A DNA stretch of 64,000 bases. It comes from JAOUEA01 sp963821925. Its GTDB lineage: Bacteria; Actinomycetota; UBA4738; HRBIN12. Both the position numbers and the translations under genes were made by a program. Of this stretch, positions 1-9,118 are shown in pieces; position 1 is the stretch's first letter; the number at the start of each line of letters is the position of its first letter. A model generated the notes under the pieces. That model was not told the origin of the DNA, searched no databases, and saw only the letters and a list, made by a program, of their open reading frames with translations. Where the stretch lies: the NCBI GenBank assembly GCA_963821925.1, contig CAWGFO010000002.1, positions 614,448 through 678,447 on the forward strand. Direction: 5' to 3'.

Positions 1-166
1 GGGTGAGCGCCCCCACCACGCCGAAGACCGGGAGCGCCACGCCGACCGCGTCGACCGGGCCGCCGGCCGCGCGCACGGCGAACCACAACCAAGGGGTGGC
101 CACCGCGGCGATGCCCAGCCCGGTGATCCGATGCCGGCGCCGCGCGCCCGGGGGAAGGGAGCTCAT
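1..166 (-). CDS. N-terminal fragment of a membrane protein (runs off window start)
   Basis: An open frame starts at an ATG at 166 and runs leftward to the window edge with no stop (55 codons). After a short basic stretch (RRRHR) comes a hydrophobic segment (about residues 17-31, GIAAVATPWLWFAVR), then a second hydrophobic stretch near the edge. A charged N-terminus followed by membrane segments suits an integral membrane protein. It would be transcribed divergently from the ureohydrolase gene, with about 100 bases between their starts. I do not recognise the family; membrane-anchored endonuclease/exonuclease/phosphatase proteins can begin this way, but that is only a guess. Confidence 0.45.
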   Translation of the reverse strand, partial: MSSLPPGARRRHRITGLGIAAVATPWLWFAVRAAGGPVDAVGVALPVFGVVGALT

Positions 167-264
167 CGTCCGAGGAGCCTACCGGCGCAACGGCCCTCGG
201 AGTGTGTCCGAACCGTGACTTCTCGGACGGCTCACGGCGGTCGCGGTATGGCAGACTCGCCCGC

Positions 265-1305
265 ATGACCGACGCACCCGACTTCCGACTCGAGCGCAGC
301 GAGTTGCGCGGCGAGGACGAGTTCACCGAGTTCGCCTCCACCGATCTGCCCTACTACTCGGACTGGCGCGGCTCCTTCGAGAAGCTCCCGTGGGCCACCG
401 ACGACGAGTCGCTCCGCGCGGCGGACGCCGACGTCGCGATCGTGGGTGCGCCGCTCGACGAGGGTGTGTCGTCACGTCCGGGCGCGCGCTTCGGTCCGCG
501 CGCGATCCGGATGGCGCCCACCACGTGGGGCACCGAGACGGCGTGGTCGATCCAGCTCGACACCGAGCCCTACGCGAACCTCACCGTCGTGGATGCCGGC
601 GACGCGCCGATCGTCCCGACCCGGTTCCAGCGGGGGCTGCGCGTGATCCACGAGAAGGTCTTCCGTGTGGCCGAGTGCGGTCCGATCCCGATCGTGCTCG
701 GCGGCGACCACTCGATCACGTTCCCGAGCGCGGCCGCGGTCGCCCGGCATGTGTGGCCGCGGAAGGTCGGGATCGTGCACTTCGACGCGCACGCCGATAC
801 GGGCGCCGACCAGTGGGGGAACCTCTACGGCCACGGCGAGCCGATGCGTCGCCTGATCGAGGAGGGATGGGTCGCCGGCAAGAACTTCGTGCAGCTGGGG
901 CTCCGTGGTTACTGGCCCGAGAAGGAGACGTTCGACTGGATGCGCGAGCAGGGCATGCGCTGGCACCCGATGGTCGAGATCGAGGACCGCGGGGCCGAGG
1001 CCGTGATCACGGACGCGATAGCCGAGGCGCTCGACGGCCCCGACTGCATCTACCTGAGCGTGGACATCGACGTCGTCGACCCCGGGATGGCGCCCGCGAC
1101 CGGCACGCCCGAGGCCGGCGGGATGCTCGCGCGCGAGCTCCTGCGGGCGGTGCGACAGATCGTCGGCCAGGTCGACCTCGTCGGCATGGACGTCGTCGAG
1201 GTCGCCCCGCCGTACGACCACGCCGAGATCACCGCGATCCTCGCGCACCGCGTGGTGATGGAGGCGATCAGCGCCCTCGGCAAGCAGCGGAACGACGCCT
1301 CGTGA
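265..1305 (+). CDS. agmatinase/arginase-family ureohydrolase
   Basis: The 346-residue protein has all three binuclear-manganese motifs of the ureohydrolase superfamily: GGDHS at about 146, DAHAD at about 174 and SVDIDVVDP at about 265, the last followed by a GTGTPE-like loop (ATGTPEAGG). The family hydrolyses guanidino compounds (agmatine, arginine, guanidinobutyrate) to urea plus an amine. The substrate cannot be fixed from sequence, though length and the GTPEAGG segment fit the agmatinase branch best. ATG at 265 is preferred because the upstream in-frame codons (from 202) encode a low-complexity Arg/Ser stretch unlike the family. Its stop overlaps the GTG start of the methyltransferase, so the two are probably translationally coupled. 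Confidence 0.85.
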   Translation: MTDAPDFRLERSELRGEDEFTEFASTDLPYYSDWRGSFEKLPWATDDESLRAADADVAIVGAPLDEGVSSRPGARFGPRAIRMAPTTWGTETAWSIQLDTEPYANLTVVDAGDAPIVPTRFQRGLRVIHEKVFRVAECGPIPIVLGGDHSITFPSAAAVARHVWPRKVGIVHFDAHADTGADQWGNLYGHGEPMRRLIEEGWVAGKNFVQLGLRGYWPEKETFDWMREQGMRWHPMVEIEDRGAEAVITDAIAEALDGPDCIYLSVDIDVVDPGMAPATGTPEAGGMLARELLRAVRQIVGQVDLVGMDVVEVAPPYDHAEITAILAHRVVMEAISALGKQRNDAS

Positions 1306-2153
1306 GCGGCGCCGAGGGACACGAGCAGGAGCTCGCCGACAACAGGAAGCTCTGGGACGCCTGGACCGCGATCCACACGACCGGCGCCTTCTACGACGTC
1401 CAGCGGTTCCGCGACGACCCGAACGACGTGCGGATCGAGCCTTGGGAGCGGGCGGAGGTCGGCGACGTGACAGGCAAGACCCTGCTCCACCTCCAGTGCC
1501 ACTTCGGGCTCGACACGCTGTCGTGGGCACGCCTGGGGGCCGCGCGCGTGACGGGCGTCGACTTCAGCGAGCCCGCGATCGCCTTCGCGAACGAGCTCGC
1601 CGCCGAGACCGGGCTCGCCGACCGGGCGCGGTTCGTCGTGTCGAACGTGTACGACCTGCCCGGGCCGCTCGAGGGCGAGACCTTCGACGTCGTCTACACG
1701 GGCCGGGGTGTGCTGAGCTGGCTGCCCGATCTGGGTCCGTGGGCAGAGATCGCGGCCTCCTTCTTGGTGCCCGGCGGGATCTTCTACCTCCACGAGGGGC
1801 ATCCGGTGATGTGGGCGGTCGACGACGACCAGACGGAGCCGAACGGACTCGCGCTCGCCTACGACTACTGGGGCGGCGAAACGCTCTCGTTCCCCGTGGA
1901 GGGGTCGTACGCCGATCCCGAGGCCGACGTGGACGCCGAGATCGAGCACGGCTGGAACCACTCGCTCGGCGAGATCGTGACGGCGCTCGCGGCGAACGGC
2001 CTGCGGATCGAGCTCCTCGACGAGAAGCGCGTGCTCGACTGGCCGGCGAACTTCCTGCGCGAGCTCGACGACGCGGGCCACTACGGGTTCCCTCCGGGGC
2101 AGACGGGCACGATCCCGTTGATGTACTCGCTGCGGGCCCGCAAGGACGCCTGA
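1302..2153 (+). CDS. class I SAM-dependent methyltransferase
   Basis: A 283-residue protein with a Rossmann-type methyltransferase core. Motif I is seen as LLHLQCHFGLDTLSWA at about 62-77, followed by VTGVDFSEPAI, the acidic end of strand 2 that contacts the SAM ribose, and FDVVYTGRGVLSWLPD as the motif IV region. Related proteins are annotated only as methyltransferases and the substrate is unknown. The start is GTG at 1302, which shares four bases with the stop of the ureohydrolase gene; no other start keeps the conserved N-terminus (LWDAWTAIHTTGAFYDV). The C-terminal half (EIEHGWNHSLGEIV) is typical of this subfamily. Confidence 0.8.
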   Translation: MSGAEGHEQELADNRKLWDAWTAIHTTGAFYDVQRFRDDPNDVRIEPWERAEVGDVTGKTLLHLQCHFGLDTLSWARLGAARVTGVDFSEPAIAFANELAAETGLADRARFVVSNVYDLPGPLEGETFDVVYTGRGVLSWLPDLGPWAEIAASFLVPGGIFYLHEGHPVMWAVDDDQTEPNGLALAYDYWGGETLSFPVEGSYADPEADVDAEIEHGWNHSLGEIVTALAANGLRIELLDEKRVLDWPANFLRELDDAGHYGFPPGQTGTIPLMYSLRARKDA

Positions 2154-2215
2154 GGCGGGCTCGAGGCACCCCCGCACCGCTCAAGCGCGCTCGCGCGGGG
2201 GTCGAAGCCTCACAC

Positions 2216-3187
2216 GTGATCGAACCCACGCCCGCAGGGGGCGCGCCCACGCACGCGTTCAGGCGGCTCGTCGACAACGTCGAGCGCGTGATCGCCGGGA
2301 ACCGCGACGCCGTCGAGACCGCCGTGATCTGCCTGTTCGCCGACGGGAACCTCCTGCTCGAGGGCGTGCCCGGGGTCGGGAAGACGACGCTCGCACGAGC
2401 GCTGGCGCGCTCGATCGGCGGGGAGTTCAGCCGCGTGCAGGCCACCCCCGACCTGCTGCCGAGCGACCTCACCGGGATCAGCGTGTACGACCAGTCGCAG
2501 GGCGAGTTCCGGTTCGTGCCGGGGCCGGTCTTCGCGAACGTCGTGCTGGTGGACGAGATCAACCGGACCACGCCCCGGACCCAGTCGGCGCTGCTCGAGC
2601 CGATGGAGGAGCGCCAGGTCACCGCGGAAGGCACGACCTATCCGCTGCCCGTCCCGTACCTCGTGATCGCGACCGAGAACCCGATCGAGCAGCACGGCAC
2701 CTACCCGCTCCCCGAGGGCCAGCTGGATCGGTTCGCGCTGACCGTCCAGGTCGGGTATCCCACGCGCGAGACGGCGACCGACGTCGTGCGCCGCCAGCTC
2801 GCGAGCCACCCCCTGCACGCGCTCGAGCAGGTGCTGTCACCCGAGGACGTGGTCGCCTGCCAACGGGCGGTCCGTAACGTGCACGTAGACGACACGGTCC
2901 TGGACTACGTCGTCGCGATCGTCCAGGCGACCCGCGAGGCTCCCGAGCTCGCGCTCGGCGCCTCACCGCGGTCAACCGTCTCACTCACGCGCGCCGCGCA
3001 GGCGAAGGCCGTCGCCGAGGGACGCGACTACGTGCTGCCCGACGACGTGAAGGCGCTCGCGCCCGCCGCGCTCGGGCACCGGCTCGTGTCCCGGCAGTCA
3101 CGCGGCGGCGCCGCGATGGCACGTGACGTGGTCCGGCGGCTGCTCGACGAGGTCCCCGTCCCGCTGCGGGCCGTCGGAAGGGGCTGA
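2216..3187 (+). CDS. MoxR-family AAA+ ATPase
   Basis: A 323-residue AAA+ ATPase of the MoxR type. Walker A is GVPGVGKTT (about 50-58), Walker B is VLVDEINR (about 110-117), the sensor-1 region is VIATENPIEQ and the characteristic LPEGQLDRF follows. MoxR ATPases act as chaperones that help insert metals or assemble partners, usually encoded beside DUF58 and VWA or transglutaminase proteins. That is the case here: DUF58 follows after 2 bases and a transglutaminase overlaps DUF58. The GTG at 2216 is chosen because it starts just ahead of the conserved helix (RRLVDNVERVIAGN). The partner served by this copy is unknown. Confidence 0.9.
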   Translation: MIEPTPAGGAPTHAFRRLVDNVERVIAGNRDAVETAVICLFADGNLLLEGVPGVGKTTLARALARSIGGEFSRVQATPDLLPSDLTGISVYDQSQGEFRFVPGPVFANVVLVDEINRTTPRTQSALLEPMEERQVTAEGTTYPLPVPYLVIATENPIEQHGTYPLPEGQLDRFALTVQVGYPTRETATDVVRRQLASHPLHALEQVLSPEDVVACQRAVRNVHVDDTVLDYVVAIVQATREAPELALGASPRSTVSLTRAAQAKAVAEGRDYVLPDDVKALAPAALGHRLVSRQSRGGAAMARDVVRRLLDEVPVPLRAVGRG

Positions 3188-3189
3188 CC

Positions 3190-4416
3190 GTGCCGCGCCT
3201 GCGCAAGCGGGCCGTCGGCATGTCGATCGGCGCGGCCGTCCTGTTCTTCCTCGGGACGAACGTCCAGGCGGGTTGGCTCTTCGTGATCGCCGCGCTGCTG
3301 CTGGGCGCCGTGGTAGCCGGTCTGATGCTGCCCGCCCGGATGGTGCGCAACCTCGGGGTCGAGCGCCACGCGCCCGCCGAGGTCCACCAGGGCGAGGAGG
3401 TCCTCGTGGGACTGAGCGTCACGAACCGTGGGCGCGGGATGCGGCTCGGACTGGTCGCGTCCGACCCGTTCCTGTCGCCGGTCCGGGTCCTGGTGCCCTC
3501 GTTGGCGCCCGGGGAGCGAGCGGAGATCGCCACGCGCCGCCGTCCGACGCGACGGGGACCGCAGGGGAGCGCGCCCGTCGAGCTGCGGTCCTCGGCGCCG
3601 TTCGGCATGGCCGATCGCCGCCGGAAGGTGGCCGCCGCCGGCGCCGAGACGCTCGTGCTCCCGGCCGTGTTCCCGATCGGCGCGCTGCCGTTCGTGCGGT
3701 CGGCCGCGACCCAGGCGCATGCGATCCACACCCTGCCGCGCCGAGGGCAAGGTCCCGACTACCTCGGGATCCGTGAGTACCGGCCCGGCGACTCGATGCG
3801 GCACGTGCACTGGCCCTCGACGGCGCGCACCGGCGCCGTGATGGTGCGTGAGTTCGAAGAGGAGCAGACGCGCCGACTCGCGATCGTGCTCGACGCCTCG
3901 GCCGACGCCGGCGAGGACTGGACGCCGCTCGACCGGTCGTGCGCGGCCGCCGCGTCGGTTGCGTTCGCCGCCACCGCCCAGGGGCACGGGGCGCGGCTGG
4001 TGGCCGGTACCGATGACGGCACCGAGGTGCTGAGCCGCGCCGACGCGGACGAGCTCCTGCGCTACCTCGCGCGCGTGGGGCCGGCGGGCGCCCCGTTCGC
4101 CGAGTTGCTCGCCGGTCTCGACCAGGAGCTCCGCGGCGTCGAGACGCTCGTGTTGGTCGCCCCGACCTGGCGGGCGAACGGGGCGGCCGGCCCGCTGCCG
4201 GGCGCGATCGGGGACCTCGCCGATCGGTTCCCCACGGTCGTCGTGATCCTCGTGACCACCGACCCGGAGGAGTCCGGGCGTTCGGCGCTCGACGATGCCG
4301 GGACCGACGCGCTCGCGGGCGCCCTCCGGGCGGCGGGCGCCGACGTCGTGACGTGGGGCGAGGGCCAGGATCTGGCGGCGCGGCTCGCGGGCCGTGAGGA
4401 GGCGCTGCCCGTATGA
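3190..4416 (+). CDS. DUF58 domain membrane protein
   Basis: A 408-residue protein that begins at GTG 3190, two bases after the MoxR stop. Two N-terminal hydrophobic segments (about 13-50) are followed by an Ig-like stretch and the DUF58 signature GIREYRPGDSMRHVHWPSTA near 193-212. Proteins of this family have a von Willebrand A-like fold and nearly always pair with MoxR ATPases, which are thought to remodel them or their complexes. The C-terminal part carries a VWA-like segment (LAIVLDASADAG) with a plausible metal-site Asp. It overlaps the transglutaminase start by four bases (ATGA), so the three genes form one operon. Confidence 0.88.
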   Translation: MPRLRKRAVGMSIGAAVLFFLGTNVQAGWLFVIAALLLGAVVAGLMLPARMVRNLGVERHAPAEVHQGEEVLVGLSVTNRGRGMRLGLVASDPFLSPVRVLVPSLAPGERAEIATRRRPTRRGPQGSAPVELRSSAPFGMADRRRKVAAAGAETLVLPAVFPIGALPFVRSAATQAHAIHTLPRRGQGPDYLGIREYRPGDSMRHVHWPSTARTGAVMVREFEEEQTRRLAIVLDASADAGEDWTPLDRSCAAAASVAFAATAQGHGARLVAGTDDGTEVLSRADADELLRYLARVGPAGAPFAELLAGLDQELRGVETLVLVAPTWRANGAAGPLPGAIGDLADRFPTVVVILVTTDPEESGRSALDDAGTDALAGALRAAGADVVTWGEGQDLAARLAGREEALPV

Positions 4417-6587
4417 GGCTCGAGCTGAAGCGACCCGCCGGCCCGCCCGAGGACTCGATCCCGATGCGGGTGGTCGTGGCGCTCGCGGTCGAGATCGCGA
4501 TCGCGGCGGTCGTCGCCCAGCACGCCGTGCAGCCGGCGGTCGCGGCCGCGGCCCTGGTCCTGGCCCCGCTCGGCTACCTCTACTCGTACCGGCGGCGGCA
4601 CCGGGCGAACCTGGCGCTGAAGCTGGTGCTCACCGCGGCGCTCCTCGCCGCGACCGGCCAGTTCTTCGCGTCGGTGCGCATGGCCGCGAACGTGGATGCC
4701 GCCCGGATCCCTCTCGCCACGCTCTTCCTGTGGGTGCAGGTGCTGCACGCGTTCGACGTCCCGCGCCGGCGGGACCTGGCGTTCTCGATGATCTCGAGCC
4801 TGATCCTGATCGCGGAGGCCGGGGCGCTGTCACTGACGACCTCGCTCGTCTGGTTCCTGCTCCCGTGGTCGGGGCTCGCCGGCACCTGGCTCTACCTCTC
4901 GTCGAGGCCGCGGCCCGACCGCGTGACGGTCCCGGAATCGGTGCACCGGATCCGCCGCGAAGGGCGGCCCGGTCGGCGCGCGGCGCCCGCCCGCGCGGTG
5001 CTGATCCCCGCCACCGCGGCGATGCTCGCGGCATCCCTCGTGTTCCTCGCGATGCCGCGCGTCCCCGGCTCCTTCGTGAAGACCCCGCCCTTCTCGCTGC
5101 GGAACGCCGCGCCGCTCCAGGGGTTCGACGGCAGCGTGCAGAACCCCGGGCTCGCGTCGTCGTCGGGCGACGGGGTCGTGGACTTCGCGGCCGACGCGTA
5201 CCCCGGGTTCAGCGACGTCGTGGACCTGCGTGCTCGCGGCCGGTTGTCGGACGAGATCGCGTTCCGCGTGCGCGCGCCGCAGGCCTCCCTGTGGCGTGCC
5301 GAGACGTTCGACACCTACGACGGGACGCGCTGGACGATCGCCGACGACCGCACGGAGCCGGTCGCGCAGGGGTTCGACGACGGCGCGTACGAGCCGGGCC
5401 GCGATGCGGGCCAGGCGGCCACGCTCGGGACGGACGAGATCACGCAGACCTTCTACATCGACACACCGCAGCCGAACGTGCTCTTCGCCGCGGCGAACGC
5501 GCGCACCGTCTACTTCCCCTCGGCCGGGCTGCGGGTGGATCGGTCGGGGTCGATCCGCTCGCCGATCATGCTGGACGAGGGGCTCGTGTACTCGGTCGTC
5601 TCCGACGTGCCGGTGAACGACGCGGGGAGCCTGCGACTCGCGGATCGGTCGGCGCCACCCGCGCTGGCGGCCCGCTATCTCCAGCTCCCCGGCACGTTGC
5701 CCTCCCGCGTGCGGACGCTCGCGCTGCGGATCACGGCGGGCCGGACGAACGACTACGACCGCGCCGCCGCGATCGAGGCGTGGCTCCGCGCGAACGCGGT
5801 CTACGACCTGAACGTCCCGCGCGACCCGGTGGGCGTCGACGCCGTCGACCACTTCCTGTTCGAGACACGGCGCGGGTTCTGCGAGCAGATCGCGAGCTCG
5901 ATGGCCGTGATGCTCCGTTCGATCGGCGTCCCGGCCCGGCTCGTCACGGGCTATGGCCCGGGGGAGCGGAACGCCTTCACCGGGTACTTCGAGGTCAAGC
6001 AGTCCGACGCGCACGCATGGGTCGAGGTCTACTACGCCGGCCACGGGTGGGTGGCGTACGACCCCACCTTCGGGGTGCCGGTGGCCGACCCGGGAGTAGC
6101 GAGCCGCTTCATGGCCGGGCCCGTCTTCGCGGCGATCGGACGCTTCCTCGGCGCGACGCCCGAGCCGATCAAGGACGTCGCGCGCGGGATCGGACATGCG
6201 ATCGCGATCGCCGGGCGCGAGGCGCTGGCGGCCTGGCCGTTCGTGCTCGTGGCGGCGGCGCTGGCGGCCGCCGCCGGCGCGATCGCTCGGCGCCGCCGAC
6301 GGGTCCGCGCGCTGGGGCCACCGCCGACCGGTGCCGAGGCCGCCTTCGAGGAGCTGCGCACGGCGCTCGCCGGGGCGGGGCACGACCGCGATCCCGCCGA
6401 GACCCCGAGCGAGTACCTCGCATCGGTCGCGGCCGACCCCGCGTTGGCGGTCGCCGTCATCGAGGCCGCCGAGCTGGTCGTGCGCACCTTCGAGCGGGCG
6501 CGGTTCGCGCCCGAGGGCGCCCGTCCGAGCCACGCCGACGTGGTGCGGGCGCGCGCGGCGGCCGCGCATGTCGCGGACCTCGTTTAG
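4413..6587 (+). CDS. transglutaminase-like membrane protein (TgpA/DUF3488-DUF4129 type)
   Basis: A 724-residue protein with a block of N-terminal membrane helices (about 18-170, DUF3488-like), an extracytoplasmic transglutaminase-like domain, a late TM segment (about 600-622) and a cytoplasmic C-terminal DUF4129-like tail (FEELRTALAGAGHDRDPAETP). The papain-like catalytic triad is visible: Cys490 in TRRGFCEQ, His534 in DAHAWVEVYY and Asp550 in YDPTFG. Such proteins occur with MoxR and DUF58 and are thought to be envelope transglutaminases or proteases. The ATG overlaps the DUF58 stop. The function of this operon in actinobacteria is not established. Confidence 0.87.
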   Translation: MRLELKRPAGPPEDSIPMRVVVALAVEIAIAAVVAQHAVQPAVAAAALVLAPLGYLYSYRRRHRANLALKLVLTAALLAATGQFFASVRMAANVDAARIPLATLFLWVQVLHAFDVPRRRDLAFSMISSLILIAEAGALSLTTSLVWFLLPWSGLAGTWLYLSSRPRPDRVTVPESVHRIRREGRPGRRAAPARAVLIPATAAMLAASLVFLAMPRVPGSFVKTPPFSLRNAAPLQGFDGSVQNPGLASSSGDGVVDFAADAYPGFSDVVDLRARGRLSDEIAFRVRAPQASLWRAETFDTYDGTRWTIADDRTEPVAQGFDDGAYEPGRDAGQAATLGTDEITQTFYIDTPQPNVLFAAANARTVYFPSAGLRVDRSGSIRSPIMLDEGLVYSVVSDVPVNDAGSLRLADRSAPPALAARYLQLPGTLPSRVRTLALRITAGRTNDYDRAAAIEAWLRANAVYDLNVPRDPVGVDAVDHFLFETRRGFCEQIASSMAVMLRSIGVPARLVTGYGPGERNAFTGYFEVKQSDAHAWVEVYYAGHGWVAYDPTFGVPVADPGVASRFMAGPVFAAIGRFLGATPEPIKDVARGIGHAIAIAGREALAAWPFVLVAAALAAAAGAIARRRRRVRALGPPPTGAEAAFEELRTALAGAGHDRDPAETPSEYLASVAADPALAVAVIEAAELVVRTFERARFAPEGARPSHADVVRARAAAAHVADLV

Positions 6588-6596
6588 GCTCGACAC

Positions 6597-6803
6597 ATGT
6601 GCCGCAGCATCAAGACCCTCCGCCGCCCCGACGAGCCCGCGACCGAGGACGAGATCCGTGCCGCCGCGCGCCAGTACGTACGCAAGGTGAGCGGCTATCG
6701 CGAGCCCTCGAAGAAGAACACCGAGGCGTTCGAACGGGCCGTGGACGAGATCGCGGGCGCGTCGCGCGCGCTGCTCGACGCGGTGTCACCGCCGCCGGCC
6801 TGA
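6597..6803 (+). CDS. DUF2277 domain-containing small protein
   Basis: A 68-residue protein starting MCRSIKTLRRPDEPATEDEI and containing RQYVRKVSGYREPSK and FERAVDEI. This is the family pattern of DUF2277, small soluble proteins of unknown function common in actinobacteria. The length is that of the complete family. It lies 9 bases after the transglutaminase gene on the same strand, so cotranscription is possible, though no functional link is known. Confidence 0.85.
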   Translation: MCRSIKTLRRPDEPATEDEIRAAARQYVRKVSGYREPSKKNTEAFERAVDEIAGASRALLDAVSPPPA

Positions 6804-6846
6804 CCGCGCTCCGGTCGCGTCGAGCTTCGCGTCAGAGCCCGTTACG

Positions 6847-8247
6847 ATGGGCGCCATGTATCCGCTCGACCCGGCCCCGCAGGACATGCGCGCGATGGGC
6901 GAGGCCGCCCTCGACTACCTGATCGGCTTCATCCACGGGCTCGACGATGCGCCCGCGGACGCGACCGAGGGAGCGATCGAGCTCGCCCGGGAGCTGCGCG
7001 CGGCCGCACCCGAACGGGGCGGCGACTTCGACGAGCTGTTCGCCGAGGCGCAGGCCGCGATCGCGAAGACCTTCGAGTACGCGGGTCCGGGGTACCTCGC
7101 CTATATCCCGGGCGGCGGCCTCTACACGGCCGCGCTCGCCGACTTCATCGCCCAGGGCGTGAACCGGTACGTGGGGCTGTGGCAGCCGAGCCCCGCGGTG
7201 GTCCAGATCGAGGAGAACGTCACCCGGTGGCTGTGTGACCTCTTCGACTACCCCGAGGGTTCGCAGGGACTGCTGCTGTCCGGCGGCTCGATGGCGAACC
7301 TGTCCGCGATGGTCACGGCGCGGCACGCGAAGCTCGGAGAGGACTTCCTCGACGGCACGTATTACGTCAGCGAGCAGGCCCACGCGAGCGTGCCGAAGGC
7401 CGCGACGATCGCCGGCTTCTCGAAGCGGAACGTTCGCCTCGTGCCGACCGACGACGAGCTCCGGATGGATCCCGACGCGCTCCGGCGGATGATCGCCGAG
7501 GACCGCGCGGCCGGGATGCGCCCGTTCCTCGTGGCGCCGAGCGCCGGCACCACGAACACGGGCGCGATCGATCCGCTCGACGCGATCGCCGATATCGCGG
7601 ACGCCGAGGACCTGTGGCTCCACGTCGACGGCGCCTACGGAGGCTTCTTCCAGCTCACCGACCGGGGCCGCGGATGGTTCCACGGGGTCGAGCGGAGCGA
7701 CTCGGTGACGCTCGACCCGCACAAGGGCCTGTTCCTCCCGTACGGGACCGGCGGGCTCGTCGTGCGTGACGGCGCCGCGATGCGCGATGCGCACTACGAA
7801 GGCGCGGCCTACCTCCAGGACCTGCCTCCCACGGGCGAGCTGCCGAACTACAGCGAGCACTCGGCCGAGCTCTCGCGCGACTGGCGCGGTCTCCGCGTGT
7901 GGATGCCGCTGAAGCTCCATGGCGTGACGGCCTTCCGGGAGGCGCTCGACGAGAAGCTCGACCTCGCCCGGTACCTGGCCGACGCGTTCGAGGACGATCC
8001 GCGGATCGACCTCTGCTGGCAGCCCCAGCTCACGGTGATCCCGTTCCGGCTCGCCGGCGCCGACGACGAGACTCAGAAGGCGTTCCTCGCGAAGATCAAC
8101 GCGTCGAAGCGGGTGTTCCTGTCGAGCACGATGATCCACGGGCGCTACGTACTGCGGGTCTGCATCGTGAGCCACCGCACGCACAAGGACCGGATCGACG
8201 AGTGCATCGAGATCGTCGGCCGGGCCGCCGACGAGCTGCTCGCCTAG
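6847..8247 (+). CDS. group II pyridoxal-dependent decarboxylase (aromatic amino acid type)
   Basis: A 466-residue fold-type I PLP enzyme. The PLP lysine is Lys293 in the motif DPHKGLFLPYGTG. The stretch LWLHVDGAYGGF contains the Asp and Ala that hold the pyridine ring, and the N-terminus (GPGYLAYIPGGGLYTAALAD) matches aromatic-L-amino-acid/tyrosine decarboxylases. Group II enzymes produce amines such as tyramine or tryptamine; the exact substrate is not readable from sequence. Two start codons are possible, ATG 6847 and ATG 6856; the second (MYPLDP) may be the true one. The gene is followed after 9 bases by the Fpg/Nei gene, with no evident metabolic link. Confidence 0.88.
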   Translation: MGAMYPLDPAPQDMRAMGEAALDYLIGFIHGLDDAPADATEGAIELARELRAAAPERGGDFDELFAEAQAAIAKTFEYAGPGYLAYIPGGGLYTAALADFIAQGVNRYVGLWQPSPAVVQIEENVTRWLCDLFDYPEGSQGLLLSGGSMANLSAMVTARHAKLGEDFLDGTYYVSEQAHASVPKAATIAGFSKRNVRLVPTDDELRMDPDALRRMIAEDRAAGMRPFLVAPSAGTTNTGAIDPLDAIADIADAEDLWLHVDGAYGGFFQLTDRGRGWFHGVERSDSVTLDPHKGLFLPYGTGGLVVRDGAAMRDAHYEGAAYLQDLPPTGELPNYSEHSAELSRDWRGLRVWMPLKLHGVTAFREALDEKLDLARYLADAFEDDPRIDLCWQPQLTVIPFRLAGADDETQKAFLAKINASKRVFLSSTMIHGRYVLRVCIVSHRTHKDRIDECIEIVGRAADELLA

Positions 8248-8256
8248 GGGGACGTC

Positions 8257-9093
8257 ATGCCCGAGATGCCGGAGGTCCAGGCGCTCGCGGAACGGCTCGA
8301 CGAGGTCCTCCGGGGTGCCACGCTCGAGCAGCTCGACCTGATGCAGTTCTCCTCGCTGAAGACGTTCGCGCCCCGGCCCGACGAGGCGCTCGGTCACACG
8401 ATCGAGCTCGTCGGCCGCCGCGGGAAGTTCCTGGTGCTCGAGCTCGACGGCGGGTTCCGCGTGCTCGTGCACCTGTCGCAGGGCGGGCGCGTCGACGTGG
8501 AGTCGCCGCCGAAGGCGACCAAGCCGCGAGGCTCCGTGCTGCGGATCCGCGCCGCCGACCGTCCGAGCGTGCTCGTCAAGGAGTTCGGCACCCAACGCAA
8601 GGCCGGGTGGTGGGTCCTAGCCGCCGGCGACGACGGTCCGCTCGCGAAGCTCGGTCCCGAGGTGCTCAGCCGTGAGGCCGACGCCCTGTTCCTTGAGAGC
8701 GACGACACGCGGCGCGTCCACACGATCCTGCGGGACCAGCGCACCGTCGCCGGCGTCGGCCGCGGCTACAGCGACGACGCGCTGCACCGCGCGAAGCTCT
8801 CCCCGTTCGCCTCGCTCGGCAAGCTCGACGCCGAGCAGCGTGAGCGTCTGATCGAGTCGTTGCACGCCGTGCTCGACGACGCGCTCGAGGTGGAGCGGCA
8901 GAGGGCCGGCGGCTTGCCGACGAAGCTCGGCGACCACTTCATCGTGCACAACCGGGCGGGGGAGCCCTGCCCCGACTGTGGTGACGACCTGCGGCGGGTG
9001 AGCTACGAGTCCCACGAGGTCGTCTATTGCCCCACGTGCCAGACCGGCGGGAAGATCCTGGCCGACCGCCGGATGAGCCGCCTCCTGCGCTGA
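8257..9093 (+). CDS. Fpg/Nei-family DNA glycosylase/AP lyase
   Basis: A 278-residue base-excision repair enzyme. The mature N-terminus would be Pro2-Glu3 (MPEMPEVQAL), the invariant catalytic pair of the family. Lys in GRRGKFLVL corresponds to the conserved beta-domain lysine, the H2TH region lies around VGRGYSDDALHRAKLSPF, and a C-terminal zinc finger has Cys238/Cys241 and Cys258/Cys261 (PCPDCG and YCPTCQ). The family removes oxidised bases and cleaves the abasic site. The sequence does not decide between formamidopyrimidine (Fpg/MutM) and endonuclease VIII (Nei) specificity. Length is normal. Confidence 0.88.
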   Translation: MPEMPEVQALAERLDEVLRGATLEQLDLMQFSSLKTFAPRPDEALGHTIELVGRRGKFLVLELDGGFRVLVHLSQGGRVDVESPPKATKPRGSVLRIRAADRPSVLVKEFGTQRKAGWWVLAAGDDGPLAKLGPEVLSREADALFLESDDTRRVHTILRDQRTVAGVGRGYSDDALHRAKLSPFASLGKLDAEQRERLIESLHAVLDDALEVERQRAGGLPTKLGDHFIVHNRAGEPCPDCGDDLRRVSYESHEVVYCPTCQTGGKILADRRMSRLLR

Positions 9094-9118
9094 TCCTCCG
9101 CTAGGGTGAACGGCCGTC